Source: Coix lacryma-jobi var. lacryma-jobi (lineage: Eukaryota; Streptophyta; Magnoliopsida; Poales; Poaceae). From it: DNA of 64,000 bases. The stretch spans positions 108,084,660 to 108,148,659 of the forward strand of contig CM019824.1 in the NCBI GenBank assembly GCA_009763385.1, given 5' to 3'. Under the pieces are notes generated by a model that did not search any database, was not told the DNA's origin, and saw nothing but the letters and a program-made list of their open reading frames with translations. This document shows positions 1 to 11,253 of the stretch, piece after piece. How positions within the stretch are numbered: the first letter of the stretch is position 1; every line of letters begins with the position of its first letter. The position numbers and the translations under genes were made by a program.

Positions 1-366
1 AATTAGTCCATCTTTTATCCCTTAGTGTAGAATCTTCTAAAAATTCATAACAAAGCGTAGGAGTGTCCAAAAATTGTGAAATAAAGTTTGTTGTGTTTCT
101 AAAATCATGATCTATCTATTAGTATGTTTTGTTCATGGTAGTTTGTATAATTTTGGTAGTGGTAAAATAAATTCTAGATGCTTAATTGCTTAGAATAAAT
201 AGAAGGAAATAAAGAAGAATATGAGTTAGCTAGTTTGATCTATAGATAGGGTTGTTGTAACCTCGTTGTTTGTAATAATCTGATGATGTCTTTCTGTAGT
301 TAGTAAATAATGTTTTTAGTAGCTTGTGTGTTCACTGGTTTGCTAGTTGTGAATCCTTGCTAAGCA

Positions 367-576
367 TTGCATCATCATCGCATGCAAATAGGTGACGGGC
401 AAGAAGAGTTTGTGGTTGTCGGCGACCAAGAGTTCGAAGAGGTGATCGAGGAGTACGAGGAGGTGCTCGAGGTGCCGGAGGAGCTTCCACCACCACCACC
501 ACTTTCTGACTTTGTTACTGTTGCTCCTGACCAAGGCAAGCCTCGGTGTATAACCTATATTTTTGAATATCTCTAA
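367..576 (+). other. Short acidic/proline-rich ORF inside Tekay-1 5' LTR
   Basis: A 69-codon open frame rich in Glu/Val (residues about 10-40), followed by a run of five prolines and a short tail. The same frame is kept open in the other LTR copy (9338-9532). An acidic, proline-rich frame also occurs at the matching place in the Tekay-2 LTRs, followed in all four LTRs by a GGCAAGCC(C/T)CGG block. The sequence just upstream ends in ag, like a splice acceptor. Function is unknown; it may be an exon of an LTR-initiated transcript or chance. Confidence 0.4.
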
Positions 577-630
577 TGAATATATGTATGTTGTGCATTT
601 ATGTTTTCAGGAGTTATATGAAACCCACCT

Positions 631-645
631 GCATATATATACATA
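631..645 (+). promoter_or_regulatory. Possible TATA box in Tekay-1 LTR
   Basis: The run gcatatatatacata is conserved in the second LTR at about 9587-9601. It is the best TATA-like stretch in this part of the LTR. No transcription start evidence exists, so the call is weak. Confidence 0.25.
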
Positions 646-1856
646 TCCCATGAGTCCTACTAGTACAGGTTCGAGTAGCGCTATGCTTAGGATGAACGGT
701 AGCGTGGGCGACCTGTCGTTGCTCACAAAGTAGGTCCTCTACTTTAAACAGATGATGATGGAAAGAAACTGAGACTGGGCAGGGATGTGGTTTGGTTCTG
801 GTGGGTGTGACGAGTTATGTCCCGCGGCCACGGGCTTAGCTTCGGTTGCACTGTTTCCCTGTCTGTGTCGCTTAGGGACTGTTCGTTGTTGTTGGTGTGA
901 GCTATGTCACAGATCCTCTTATCCCGAACACATACTTGCTTATTGGAGCGGGAAGGCTAGTTGACTCTTGCCTTGGTTTCTGGCTCTATGTGATCCGACC
1001 GTTAGAGTTTTGGTAGGAGGAGGTCCTTGCACCACTCACGGTCGGGCCGGTGAGTGGGGCTTGGAGTCCCGGTCCTGGATGCGGATACTGGAACCCTTGG
1101 CAGGAGTTGGCGAGTTGGTCTCGGTTGCGCCTTGGTACAAACGGGTGTGTTTTGGGGTACCCAGCTGGGCTACATTGATTTGCGAATCGCCGTTGTTTAA
1201 ACGGTACCGGTATGGCAATCGCCCGATAGCATAGTTTAACAACTGGAACTAAGGATGGAGAACTATACTGTATTGTTTACCACTTGTTTGGAAATAGAAT
1301 AGGTGCTTACATAGAAATAGGTGTAACAACTAATATGGCTAAATAACATGTTACAACCTTTTTATTAAAAATGCTCTTTTGCAAACAAAGAGAAACCAGA
1401 GCCATATAGCCTTTCATAATCCTTGTGAGTAGGGATCTATATTTTCCCATTCGGGTATGACTTGCGAGTACATTCGAGTACTCAAGGTTTGTTGTAATCT
1501 TTGTTGCAGGTGCAGCTTGAGCAGTTGTTTGGAGGACTCTTCTGGCGGGCACAGACCGAGTCCTCACCCCTTCGCCTAGATCTTCGCTAGTTGTTATTTT
1601 TTGCACCATTTACTTTCGCACTTGAACAATGGCTTGTAATAATTGAATTCCTAAGACTTGTAATATATTGGTTTGGATTTCGTTATGTAAGCTCTACTCA
1701 TTATTGAATCTTGGGGGGAAATGTGGATTGTTTCGAGTTCTCCCTTGGAGTGTGCTCGACGAAATTGCTAAGTTTAGACACTCTCAAGTGCGCTTAGTGC
1801 CTAATGGAAGGCAAGTGTACTTGGAAGTGGATTTACTTAGGTGGTTCTGCCATAGT

Positions 1857-1869
1857 TGGTATCAAAGCC
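1857..1869 (+). other. Tekay-1 primer binding site (initiator tRNA-Met type)
   Basis: TGGTATCAAAGCC lies two bases after the 5' LTR. Plant Ty3 and copia elements commonly use TGGTATCAGAGC, complementary to the 3' end of initiator tRNA-Met. Here one G is A, so pairing is slightly weakened. The 1870-2262 stretch after it is an untranslated leader with nothing else recognised. Confidence 0.85.
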
Positions 1870-2262
1870 GATAATGAGTATCTGAGCTTCAGAACACTTC
1901 CGTAAAACTACTAAAAAAATGACCAACAAGCATAGGAAGCGTAGGTCGTGTATTAAGTATGAGCCCTATTATAAATATGGTCTATCTAGGATAGCGGCAC
2001 TGTTTTGATCTAATCTTTTCTGCAGGTATAGTAACTTGCGTAGCATACGTAGTGAGTGTACGATGTGCCAAACTTTTGCGATAGCAGCTATATTTTGGCT
2101 TGTGAGGATAAATAGGTCAAAGCATGCATCATTTATAGGGAACCATAATAAACACCCCTTCACCATTAATGTTTTCTCTTCTGGAGTTATTCCATATCTC
2201 TTCTCGAGCCCTATGATAAGATGATGTTGACTGTTCCCTAATAGTGGCCCTATCTATTCCAT

Positions 2263-3516
2263 ATGAACCTGAGGTCCGGACGTGGTCAGGCCAGCGCTGG
2301 GGCAGGCGCAGGGGGAGTCCGTTAGGGGAGCGCTCATGGGAGCAACCGGGAGCACGAGGGTCATTCGGGGAGCAATGAGGTCCCTAAGTTGGAGCATGAA
2401 CAACATCTACCTCACCCGCCACCTCCACCGCCGCCACCTCCTCACGAGGTCCCGGCGGAAGTTGCGGCGTCTCGTCGTGATGCAGCTCAAGCTTTGAGCC
2501 TCATGACCCATTTTATGGAGGGCTTTGCTCATGGGGCGCGGGGAGGAAATGGTGGCAATGGGAATGGGGGTCGTGCTCCTGGAAGGGAATGCACTTTCCA
2601 GGACTTTCTGGGGACACAACCTCCCACTTTTGTTCCCACTCAGGAGCCTTTGGATGCTGACCATTGGCTTCGCAATATGGAGCAGAAGTTCCCGCTCATT
2701 CCTATCACTGATGGGTAGAAGGTGTACTTCGCAGCACAGCAGCTGCGGGGTGCAGCGACAACTTGGTGGGAGACATTCAGTGCAGCTAAGTCTGTCGGCC
2801 ATGCCATCACCTGGTGGGAGTTTACAACAGCTTTTTGTCAGTTCCATATTCCTGTTGGTCTTATGAGCAGGAAGCTTAAAGAGTTTCTAGAGCTGCGGCA
2901 GGGTGGGCTATCTGTGTTGGACTATGTCAATAGGTTCAACCTGTTAGCTCAATATGCCGAGTCATATGTTGACACAGACGCAAAGAAGAGAGATAGGTTT
3001 TACCAGGCGCTTTCTGCTATACTCCAAGAGAAGCTTTACAATGGCAGGTACACTACGTTTGGTGAGTTAATGGATGCTGCCATCACCATGGAGGACCTAC
3101 ACAAGGAGACATAGGCGGAAGAGAAGAGAAAGCGAGCTCTTTCTGGAGGTTCTGGGCATCAGCAAGCTCAGAAGGTGCAGGTGGTAAGGCGGGTGCCGTT
3201 TCACCAATAGGGTGGGCAACCGTCTCGCCCAGTTCAGAGTTACAGAAGCTTTCCAGCAACCACCCAGTTTCGCGCACCTTCTCAGCAGGTGCAGCAGCCA
3301 CCTCCTAGACAGCAGGCATCATAGTTTCAAGCTCAAGGGAACAGGCTGGGTGCTTGTTTCAAGTGTGGAAAGGAAGGTCACTATGCTCGGGAATGCCCGC
3401 AGAATCAGGGCGGTCAGTACTCTCAGGCTTCAGCCAACTCACGCCTGGTCAAGAGAACGGTGATCAAGAAAAGGATTCCAGTTAGCAGATCCGGACAAGT
3501 GAACTAGACCGCAATT
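2263..3516 (+). pseudogene. gag: Tekay-1 gag (nucleocapsid/capsid), six amber stops
   Basis: Gag would form the cytoplasmic virus-like particle that packages element RNA. The frame starts at the ATG at 2263, in frame with everything downstream. It has a proline-rich stretch near residue 50, a capsid region (about 2590-3110) and a CCHC zinc knuckle at 3355-3396, with Cys, Cys, His and Cys all present. The reading frame is unbroken by indels over 1.25 kb, yet it has six in-frame stops, all TAG, at 2323, 2716, 3112, 3208, 3322 and 3505. Each fits a single C-to-T change in a CAG codon. The element therefore decayed by point mutation after insertion. It is followed in the same frame by protease. 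Confidence 0.9.
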
Positions 3517-3540
3517 GAGGAGATTCCAGAGGGAGAACCT

Positions 3541-3975
3541 GTGATGGCTGGTATGTTCACCATAAATTCCTATCCAGCCTATGCGTTGTTCGATTCTGGT
3601 GCATCACATTCATTCATGAGCATGGGTTTTGCACAAAGGCACGATATATCTGTTATGGCTATACCTATTGCCTATAGAATCAGAACTGTGGGAGCTCAAA
3701 TCTGTGTTAATACTCAGACAGTTACAGTGGGCCTAAGATTAGCTGCTCATATATATCGCTCCCAGTTCTTAATATTGCCTGGACGCGGCATAGATGTTAT
3801 CTTGGGAATGAATTGGATGAAAAACTTTGGGGTCAGTCTGAACTTAGAGCACCGAGCCATAGAGCTGAGACTTCCAAACTTTTCAAAGGATAGGATGACT
3901 CTTTTCTTGACCTCCACTCTTGCTTTGCCAGTTGTTGCTAGTACAGAAGCTTCCCCGATCTTGCCTCCATCCCAG
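3541..3975 (+). pseudogene. pol: Tekay-1 aspartic protease
   Basis: Retropepsin domain that would cut the Gag-Pol polyprotein. The catalytic Asp-Ser-Gly-Ala is at 3592-3603, in the context LFDSGASHSF, and the later hydrophobic-Gly-Met-Asn-Trp stretch near 3810 fits the second half of the fold. It is in frame with gag, so gag and pol were probably one long frame. A frameshift around 3950-3975 separates it from reverse transcriptase. Confidence 0.88.
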
Positions 3976-4900
3976 TTGTCTATGAGTTTCCAGATGTGTT
4001 TCCTGAAGATTTACCCGGTCTTCCTCCTGAGAGAGATGTAGAGTTCACCATTGAGTTGGAACCAGGGACAGCGCCAATTTCTCGGCGTCCCTATCGCATG
4101 GCTCCTCCAGAGCTTGCTGAGATGAAGAAACAGTTGGGAGAGTTGCTAGAGAAAGGTTTCATCCGTCCCAGTCACTCACCTTGGGGTTGTCCAGCTATCT
4201 TTGTCAAGAAGAAAGATGATACTCTTAGGATGTGTGTGGATTACCGTCCCCTCAACGCGGTAACCATTAAGAATAAATACACATTGCCCCGGATTGACTC
4301 ACTCTTTGACCAGTTAGCCGGTGCAAAGGTATTCTCCAAGATTGAACTTTGATCCAGTTATCATCAAATCAAGATCAGGCCTGAAGATATTCCCAAGACA
4401 GCCTTCTCCACCAGATATGGGTTATATGAGTATTTAGTTATGTCTTTTGGCCTCACCAATGCTCCTGCCTTTTTCATGTACCTCATGAACTCAGTCTTCA
4501 TGCTAGAGTTGGATAAGTTTGTGGTGGTTTTCATTGATGATATCTTGATCTACTCCAAGGATAGAAAGGAGCATGCCCAGCATCTTCGGCTAGTCTTGAG
4601 TCGACTGCGCGAACACAAGTTATATGCCAAGTTTAGCAAGTGTGAGTTTTGGTTAGAAAAAGTGCAGTTCTTGGGGCATGTCTTAACCCCTGAAGGAGTC
4701 TCAGTGGATCCAAGCAAGGTACAAGATGTGTTGAAGTGGCAATCTCCAGTGTCAGTGCATCAGGTTCGACAGTTTCTTGGTCGAGCAGGCTATTATCGTC
4801 GGTTCATTCCGGATTTCTACAAGATAGCTAGACCAATGACCAAGCTGCTGCAGAAAGAGGTCAAGTTCAAGTGGAGCCCAGAGTGTGAAGAGTCTTTTCA
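3976..4900 (+). pseudogene. pol: Tekay-1 reverse transcriptase
   Basis: RNA-dependent DNA polymerase. The region reads through the conserved plant Ty3 RT blocks: the VDYRPLNAVT block near 4235, the TAFSTRYGLYEY block near 4400 and the catalytic Phe-Ile-Asp-Asp at 4530-4541. A TGA at 4350-4352 interrupts the frame just before the SSYHQIKI block. Both catalytic aspartates remain. The domain continues directly into RNase H. Confidence 0.92.
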
Positions 4901-5320
4901 AATCCTCAAGAAGTGCCTCACCACCACTCCTGTTCTAGCTCAGCCTGATATTGAAAAGTCTTTTGATGTGTATTGCGACGCATCCAGGATTGGACTCGGT
5001 GCTGTGCTAATGCAAGAAGGATGGGTAATAGCTTATGCTTCCAGGCAATTAAAGAAGCACAAGTTGAACTACCCCACCCATGATCTTGAGTTAGCTGTAG
5101 TCGTGCACTCATTGAAAATATGGAGGCATTATTTGCTTGGAAATAAGGTGCACATTTACACCGATCACAAGAGTCTCAAGTATATCTTCACTCAACCTGA
5201 GGCAACGAAGATGGCTCGAGCTGATTAAGGATTATAATCTGGAAGTCCATTATCATCCTGGAAAAGCTAATGTGGTAGCCGATGCTTTGAGTCGGATGTC
5301 ACATTCAACGCAAGAGGAAT
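4901..5320 (+). pseudogene. pol: Tekay-1 RNase H
   Basis: Degrades the RNA strand of the RNA/DNA hybrid. Visible acidic sites include YCDAS near 4972, DLELAVV near 5085 and YTDHKSL near 5157. A frameshift near 5200, inside a gaggcaacgaagatgg stretch, moves the end of the domain to another frame, which then runs on as HPGKANVVADALSR (about 5254-5295) and into the integrase linker. A single RNase H is present, as expected for chromoviruses. Confidence 0.88.
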
Positions 5321-5339
5321 CTTTACCTTTGGATCATTC

Positions 5340-6402
5340 AGAGATCCTAGCTCATATTGCTCTTGTTTCGGATTTGTTAGAACAGATAGTTATGGAGCAA
5401 AGGCAAGATAAAGTAGAAATCCCTCACATCAAGAAGTTGATTATGGAACAGCGGGGAACTCATTTCAGTGTGGATGACCAAGGAGTGGTGAAATTCAAGA
5501 ATAGACCTGTAGTTCCCAATGAAGGAGAGTTGAGAAGGAAAATTTTGGAAGAAGCACACAACTCAAAGCTTTCTATCCATCCTAGAAGTAACAAGATGTA
5601 TCATGATATGCGTTCTTTGTACTAGTGGCCAAAAATGAAGCAAGATATTGTCAAGTATATATCTGAGTGTGATACATGCAAAAGAGTAAAGGCAGATCAT
5701 TTGAGGACACCTGGTTTTCTTCAGCCCTTACCTATTCCTGCCCAGAAATGGGAAGATATCCCCATGGATTTTTTTGTAGGCTTGCCCCGTACCTCTTCAG
5801 GATATGACTCCATTTGGGTGATTGTGGATCGACTCACCAAGTCAGCTCATTTCTTGCTAGTGCATACTAAATATGGGGCCAAGCAGTATGCTGAGTTGTA
5901 CTTCGACAGGATTGTCACCTTACATGGAGTGCCTCTCACCATTGTGTCAGACAGAGGGTCTGTGTTTGTTTCCCATTTCTAGGAACAACTCCATGAATGC
6001 GTGGGAACTAAGTTGTTGAGAAGTACGACATATCACCCGCAAACAGATGGACAAACTGAAAGGGTCAAGCAAGTGCTGGAGGACATGTTGAGAGCTTGTG
6101 TCATATCTTTTCCAGAAAAATGGGACAAGTGTCTAAGGTTCGCAGAGTTTTCTTACAATAACAGCTACCAAGAAAGTATCAAGATGGCACCATTTGAGGC
6201 TTTGTATGGCAAAAAGTGTAGAACACCACTCAATTGGGTTGAGGTTGGGGACCATGGATATTTTGGTCCAGATTTGGTTAAAGAAGCTAGAGAGCAAGTC
6301 ACTATCATTCAGGGTCTTATAAAGGCAGCTCAGAATCATCAGAAAACATATGCAGACAAGAGAAGGAGGCCCTTGAGTTTTGAGGTTGGAGATTATGTAT
6401 AA
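5340..6402 (+). pseudogene. pol: Tekay-1 integrase core
   Basis: Integrase with the zinc-binding region (paired Cys in ECDTCKRVK near 5665) and the RNase H-like DDE core: Asp in MDFFVGLP near 5764, Asp in IVSDRGS near 5947 and Glu in GQTERVKQ near 6056. Three in-frame stops break it: TAG at 5623, TAG at 5980 and TAA at 6400. The two TAG codons lie where family members normally have tryptophan, which fits TGG to TAG. The frame itself is kept through all three. Confidence 0.9.
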
Positions 6403-6417
6403 CTTAAGGTATCCCTT

Positions 6418-6816
6418 ATGAGAGGTGAACATCGCTTTGGTGTTCGTGGGAAGTTGGCTCCTCATTATGTTGGACCTTACAAGGTGTTGTCAGAACAGGG
6501 TCTCATGGCATATCAGATTCAGCTTCCTGAGATTCTGTCAGCAGTCCATAATGTTTTTCATGTATCGCAACTGAGAAAGTGTTTGCGTGTCCCTGAAAAA
6601 GTAATAGAGGTTACTGATCTTCCACTTCAGCCTGATCTCTCTTACATTGAACATCCGATAAAGATTCTGGATGAAAAGGAAAGAGTCACAAGAAACCAAG
6701 TGGTTGAATTTTACAAGGTTCAATGGCAAAACCATTCGGAAGATGAAGCAACTTGGGAACAAGAAAGCTATATTGTGGAGCATTATCCTCATCTTCTCCC
6801 TGTCTCTCCAAGGTAA
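6418..6816 (+). pseudogene. pol: Tekay-1 integrase C-terminus with chromodomain
   Basis: The first part (about 6440-6580) is the GPY/F module of integrase (VGPYKVL, VFHVSQLRKC). The last 55 residues (about 6655-6810) form a chromodomain, with the VVEFYKVQW strand, the ATWEQE core and a closing helix. Chromodomains on chromovirus integrases steer insertion toward heterochromatin marks; in Tekay-type elements the aromatic cage is variable. This segment is the longest unbroken piece at the 3' end of pol and ends with a natural stop at 6816. Confidence 0.9.
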
Positions 6817-6859
6817 AAAGCTCAATAATGTTTCCCTTCTTTTTCCACACTAGGCACGG

Positions 6860-6896
6860 AAATCTCGGGATGAGATTTTCTTTAGGGGGGTGGAGC
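6860..6896 (+). other. Tekay-1 stem-loop and polypurine tract
   Basis: AAATCTC (6860-6866) and GAGATTT (6872-6878) form a perfect 7-bp stem with a GGGAT loop. The polypurine tract, including tttaggggggtggagc, follows up to 6896 and primes plus-strand DNA synthesis. The same stem sits before the Tekay-2 tract (41891-41908), so it is conserved between two diverged families. Confidence 0.8.
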
Positions 6897-9800
6897 TGTA
6901 ACACCACGGTGTTACCGCGTAAAACAACTTACTAAAACTTGTCATGAGCATCATGTTAGTTTGCTTGCATATGTTTGTGTTAAATAAAACTTATGTTGCT
7001 TATAATAATAATTTGTTAGCTATCGTGTTTTGGTCCAAGTCTTTATGAGTAACACGATCCTTGTCAAGCAAAAATCTTTGGTGGAGTCTAAACTCAATCC
7101 TTGTCTCTCATCGAATCCAAAATCATCTCTCAAACCAAGTTAATCGCTTTTCCGGTGGTCATATGAAATGTCGTTCTGACGTCGCCTTAGTGTCTTTTAA
7201 CGAAGTCATGACCGTATGTTACCACCCAAGCTTTCTTATCTGGTTCTTTTCCATCTTTTGGATATCCCGAACAAAAGCTAGTAAGGGTCCCTGTTGAGAA
7301 AACATGCGTAAGGTGCTTAAAAACGGCCAAATCCTATGTTTCAATCTTTTTCAAGATGCATCTTTGGCTTTTATCAAACTGCAGTTTCCTTAACTGCTAT
7401 GAGGTTGGACCTTTAAGCAAAGTTGTAGAAGGGATCGTGGTCGACAAGTTTGGTTTAGTGACCAAGGGCTGGTTCGCCTTGGAAGCTAGTCTAAAAGGTA
7501 TAGCAAGTTTGAATCAGCTGCTGAAAAATCCAGTGACTTAGAAATATCTGCTAAGTCTATGGTTTGGAGCGTCCTTGAGGTTGGCATCCCACGTTGTCCT
7601 TATCTGTGCAGAGTTTGGGATAGGTCCAAAAACAAAACATGGCGTAGATGTTTCGGGTCAGGGTGTGTGAAAAGTTGTGCCTCGTCCGAACTCGTTTGGA
7701 TCACCATATCACAACTTGTCTGCGCTCGACAGGCTCAGTGACACTGCTACCTTGGCACTATTTTTCTCGCTGATCCTAGCCTCCATTGGTCTTGTGCCTT
7801 AAAGGAGTTTGGAAGTATGTTGGAAGCTCTCCAACTTTGTCCACAGGCGCCTGGGCTGAATCCGAGCGGATGATGCCAAAAATCTGGGTTCAGAAGTGGT
7901 CGGAGACGCACGTGAGGTGTTTGTTGTTTTGACCTTGTCTTGGCTTGACGCGGAAAAGATCCAGCCGACTGTTCTCCTCATCGGTTGGTCGAATCAGGGT
8001 GTAGTCTGCGTCGTCCAACAGGGTTAGGTCCCGTGTCTCATGTTCCTTTTGGAGCCAAGTGCCGCAGTTATGAGGATCGGCCGGAACGCTCGCGTCCAAA
8101 CCTTGGCCAAGTCATGTCCGGTCGGCATTTCTGGTCGTGGTCACCACGTGTCTCTCCTCCAACAGCGGACGCTGTGCGCATCGCAGTCGCACGTGGCCGC
8201 CGTGGGGTGTCTCTGGTGCCGACGTTGTTCCTTAAGTCGTGCCACGTTGCCAAGCCTTAGAAAAACGAAGTCTTCTCCTTTCTTTTCCCACCCGAGCTCT
8301 ACCTTTGTCGTGAACCAAGCCATAGTTCATTGCTGATCTTTTAGTCGCGGCCATTCCAGCGAGTGGTGAGTCGGTTTTGGTCTTGGGCTTGCTTGCCAAG
8401 CGCTCGGCCGCGCCACTCCTCCTTCTCCCTTGCCGGCACCGCGACCAGTGGCCGCCGAGAGGGCGCCGCCGCGCCGGTCGGCTCGGAAAAGCCGCGGCGT
8501 GGGTCCCTGGTTGGGCCGCCGTGCTTTTGCAGCGGCGGAGAGGAGGCCGTGACATCGCCTGGCCTTGCCTCGCCAACGGCGAGCCGCTCCCGGCCGGCGT
8601 CCAAAACCCCCCAGTCGGTCTGTTCGCTCGGGCGTAGCAGGAGGAAGAAGAAGGATCATCGGGCGCGAATAAGGTAAAGTCCAGGGGGTTTTCGGTAAGG
8701 AGCATAGAGATGCGAGAATAGTGTTTGGACCTCATCGTAGTTATCTAGTTTTCTGAGGGCTAGTTCGCAAAAGGTGCGAGGAGAGAGGGCAAGCCACCGG
8801 CTCTCTCCACTGGGCCGCGTCGGCCGGCCGCCTGGGCCTCGTCTTGGGCCGGCCTGAGCACGCGCATGCGGCCCACTCGGTGAGCAGGCAGGCCTCCGGT
8901 GCCCTGCGCCAGGTTGGGCCACGGCAGTTTCGGCCCAGTCAGCTATTTTTCCTTTAGAATTAGTCCATCTTTTATCCCTTAGTGTAGAATCTTCTAAAAT
9001 TCATAACAAAGCGTAGGAGTGTCCAGAAATAGTGAAATAAAGTTTGTTGTGTTTCTAAAATCATGATCTACCTGTTAGTATGTTTTGTTCATGGTAGTTT
9101 GTATAATTCTGGTAGTGGTTAAATAAATGCTAGATGCTTAATTGCTTAGAATAAATAGAAGGAAATAAAGAAGAATATGAGCTAGCTAGTTTGATCTATA
9201 GAAAGGGTTGTTGTAACCTCGTTGTTTGTAATAATCTGATGATATCTTTCTGTAGTTAGTAAATAATGTTTTTAGTAGCTTGTGTGTTCTCTGGTTTGCT
9301 AGTTGTTAATCCTTGCTAAGCATTACATCATCGTCGCATGCATATAGGTGACGGGCAAGAAGAGTTTGTGGTTGTTGGCGACCAAGAGTTCGAAGAGGTG
9401 ATCAAGGAGTATGAGGAGGTGCTCGAGGTGCCGAAGGAGCTTCCACCACCACCCCCACTTTCTGACTTTGTTCTTGTTGCTCCTGACCAAGGCAAGCCCC
9501 GGTGCATAACCTATATTTTTGAATATCTCTAATGAATATATGTATATTGTGCATTTATGTTTTCAGGAGTTATATACAACCCACCTGCATATATATACAT
9601 ATCCCATGAGTCCTACTAGTACAGGTTCGAGTAGCGCTATGCTTAGGATGAACGGTAGCGTGGGCGACCTGTCGTTGCTCACAAAGTAGGTGCTCTACTT
9701 TAAACAGATGATGATGGAAAGAAACTGAGACCGGGCAGGGATGTGGTTTGGTTCTGGTGGGTGTGATGGTTATGTCCCGCGGCCACAGGCTTAGCTTCGG

Positions 9801-10814
9801 TTGCACTTTTTCCCTGTCTGTGTGGCTTAGGGACTGTTCGTTGTTGTGGGTGTGAGCTATGTCACAGATCCTCTTATCCCGAACACATACTTGCTTATGG
9901 GAGCGGGAAGGCTAGATGACTCTTGCCTCGGTTTCCGGCTCTATATGATCCGACCGTTAGAGTTTTTGTAGGAGGAGGTCCTTGCACCACTCACGGCCGG
10001 GCCGGTGAGTGGGGGCTTGGAGTCCCGGTCCTGGATGCGGATACTGGACCCCTTGGCAGGAGTTGTCGAGTTGGTCTCAGCTGTGCCTTGGTACAAATAG
10101 GGCGTGTGTTTTGGGGTACCCAGCTGGGCTACATTGATTCGCGAATCACCGTTGTTTAAACGGTACCGGTATGGCAATCGCCCGACAGCGTAGTTTAACA
10201 ACTGGAACTAAGGATGGAGAACTATATAGTATTGTTTACCACTTGTTTGGAAATAGAATAGGTGCTTACATAGAAATAGGAGTAACAACTAATATGGCTA
10301 AATAACATGTTACAAGCTTTTTATTAAAAATGCTCTTTTGCAAACAAAGAGAAACCAGAGCCATATAGCCTTTCATAATCCTTGTGAGTCGGGATCTATA
10401 TTTTCCCATTCGGGTAGGACTTGCAAGTACATTCGAGTACTCAAGGTTTGTTGTAATCTTTGTTGCAGGTGCAGCTTGAGCAGTTGTTTGGAGGACTCTT
10501 CTGGTGGGCACAGACCGAGTCCTCACCCCTTCACCTAGATCTTTGCTAGTTGTTATTTTCTGCAGCATTTACTTTCCGCACTTGAACAATGGCTTGTAAT
10601 AATTAAATTCCTAAGACTTGTAATATATTGGTTTGGATTGTGTTATGTAAGCTCTACTCATTATTGGATCCTGGCGGGAAATGTGTATTGTTTCGAGTTC
10701 TCCCTTGGGGTGTGCTCGACGGAATTGCTAAGTTTAGACACTCTCAAGTGCGCTTAGTGCCTAATGGAAGGCAAGTGTACTCGGAAGTGGATTTACTTAG
10801 GCAGTTCTGCCACA
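6897..10814 (+). repeat. Tekay-1 3' LTR (3.9 kb)
   Basis: Starts TGTAACACC right after the polypurine tract and ends TGCCACA. The first 19 bases hold a perfect palindrome, GTAACACC-AC-GGTGTTAC (6898-6915). The middle (about 8040-8940) is very GC-rich and gives many spurious open frames on both strands. The last 1.86 kb repeats the window start. There is no coding domain. An unusually long LTR is typical of this group. Confidence 0.92.
9338..9532 (+). other. Acidic/proline-rich ORF in Tekay-1 3' LTR
   Basis: Copy of the open frame at 367-576, with a few amino-acid changes and no stop before the common end. It lies before the GGCAAGCCCCGG block. It adds evidence that the frame existed when the element inserted, but LTRs of one element are identical at insertion, so this alone does not show selection. 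Confidence 0.35.
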
Positions 10815-11253
10815 CCTGTCGATCTTCGGAATTACCTATTTTTAAACGCCGATCGTCCCCAAGAACTCGTGTCCCAAGCCTTTCGTGGACCGGACGGCGG
10901 TTGACCCGAGACTGCCTATACTCTGAATATTGATCACTACATTCAGGGCAATTATTTTTAGCAGGCAGTTTCAAGCCTTTATTCCAGCAATATTTGAAGA
11001 ATGAGCACCCCCAATGAGATTGCTCTTGTTCTTTTACGTACTCTTGTTTCTCTCGGTACATCTCCTCTTCGTACCTCCGGTGTTCCTCCATGAACCTTCG
11101 CTCTTCATAATACTCCCGCTTCTGACGCTGTTCCCGCTCCCGTCGCCATTTGTTCAACAAAATACGTGTCATGACCCTGGGCCTAGAAGCTTCTCCCCTC
11201 TCGGTTCGGCTATTCTAGAAAAGAATTTGTTGCCGAAATTCTTCATTTGTGAT
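10815..11253 (-). pseudogene. gag: Tat-A gag C-terminal region with Cys motif
   Basis: On the minus strand an Arg/Glu-rich, highly charged helix-forming stretch (RREREQRQKREYYEERR and following) leads to a cysteine/histidine region with NCPEC, followed by VNRRPVHERLG. The matching part of Tat-C (50290-51000) has the same order. It would act as the nucleic-acid binding end of Gag. It is cut by the Tekay-1 insertion at its C-terminal side. Confidence 0.75.

Larger units (their letters stand above)
1..1854 (+). repeat. Tekay-1 5' LTR, 3' half only
   Basis: This segment repeats almost base for base at 8958-10814, including the same short acidic ORF and the same TATA-like run. The two copies diverge exactly after ttctgcca, where the left copy enters the primer binding site and the right copy enters foreign sequence. 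That defines the LTR end at 1854. About 2.06 kb of the LTR lies upstream of the window. Confidence 0.92.
1..10814 (+). mobile_element. Tekay-1: Ty3/gypsy chromovirus, 5' end cut by window
   Basis: Order is 5' LTR (partial), primer binding site, gag, protease, reverse transcriptase, RNase H, integrase, chromodomain, polypurine tract and 3' LTR. The chromodomain after integrase places it among chromoviruses, and the long LTR with TGTAACACC ends and overall structure match the Tekay group of grasses (group name inferred). The 3' LTR ends at 10814 and is followed directly by gag sequence of another, minus-strand element, so Tekay-1 inserted into Tat-A. The right target duplication would be cctgt at 10815-10819, but the left one is outside the window. 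The coding part is dead: ten in-frame stops and two frameshifts. Confidence 0.93.

Noticed and set aside
1857..1869. tRNA gene at TGGTATC
   Set aside because: Only a short tRNA-complementary primer site, with no cloverleaf around it.
2323..3507. TAG readthrough or stop-codon recoding, because all six stops in Tekay-1 gag are TAG
   Set aside because: TGA and TAA stops and frameshifts follow in pol, and CAG-to-TAG decay explains the bias without recoding.
8232..8922. Overlapping open frames in the GC-rich LTR segment (also 21858-22901, 54167-55180 and 59899-60677)
   Set aside because: They occur on both strands in GC-rich DNA, where stops are rare, have no domains and lie inside LTRs.
10744..11172. 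Host gene with charged coiled coil
   Set aside because: The same sequence order occurs in Tat-C gag, so it is Tat-A gag.
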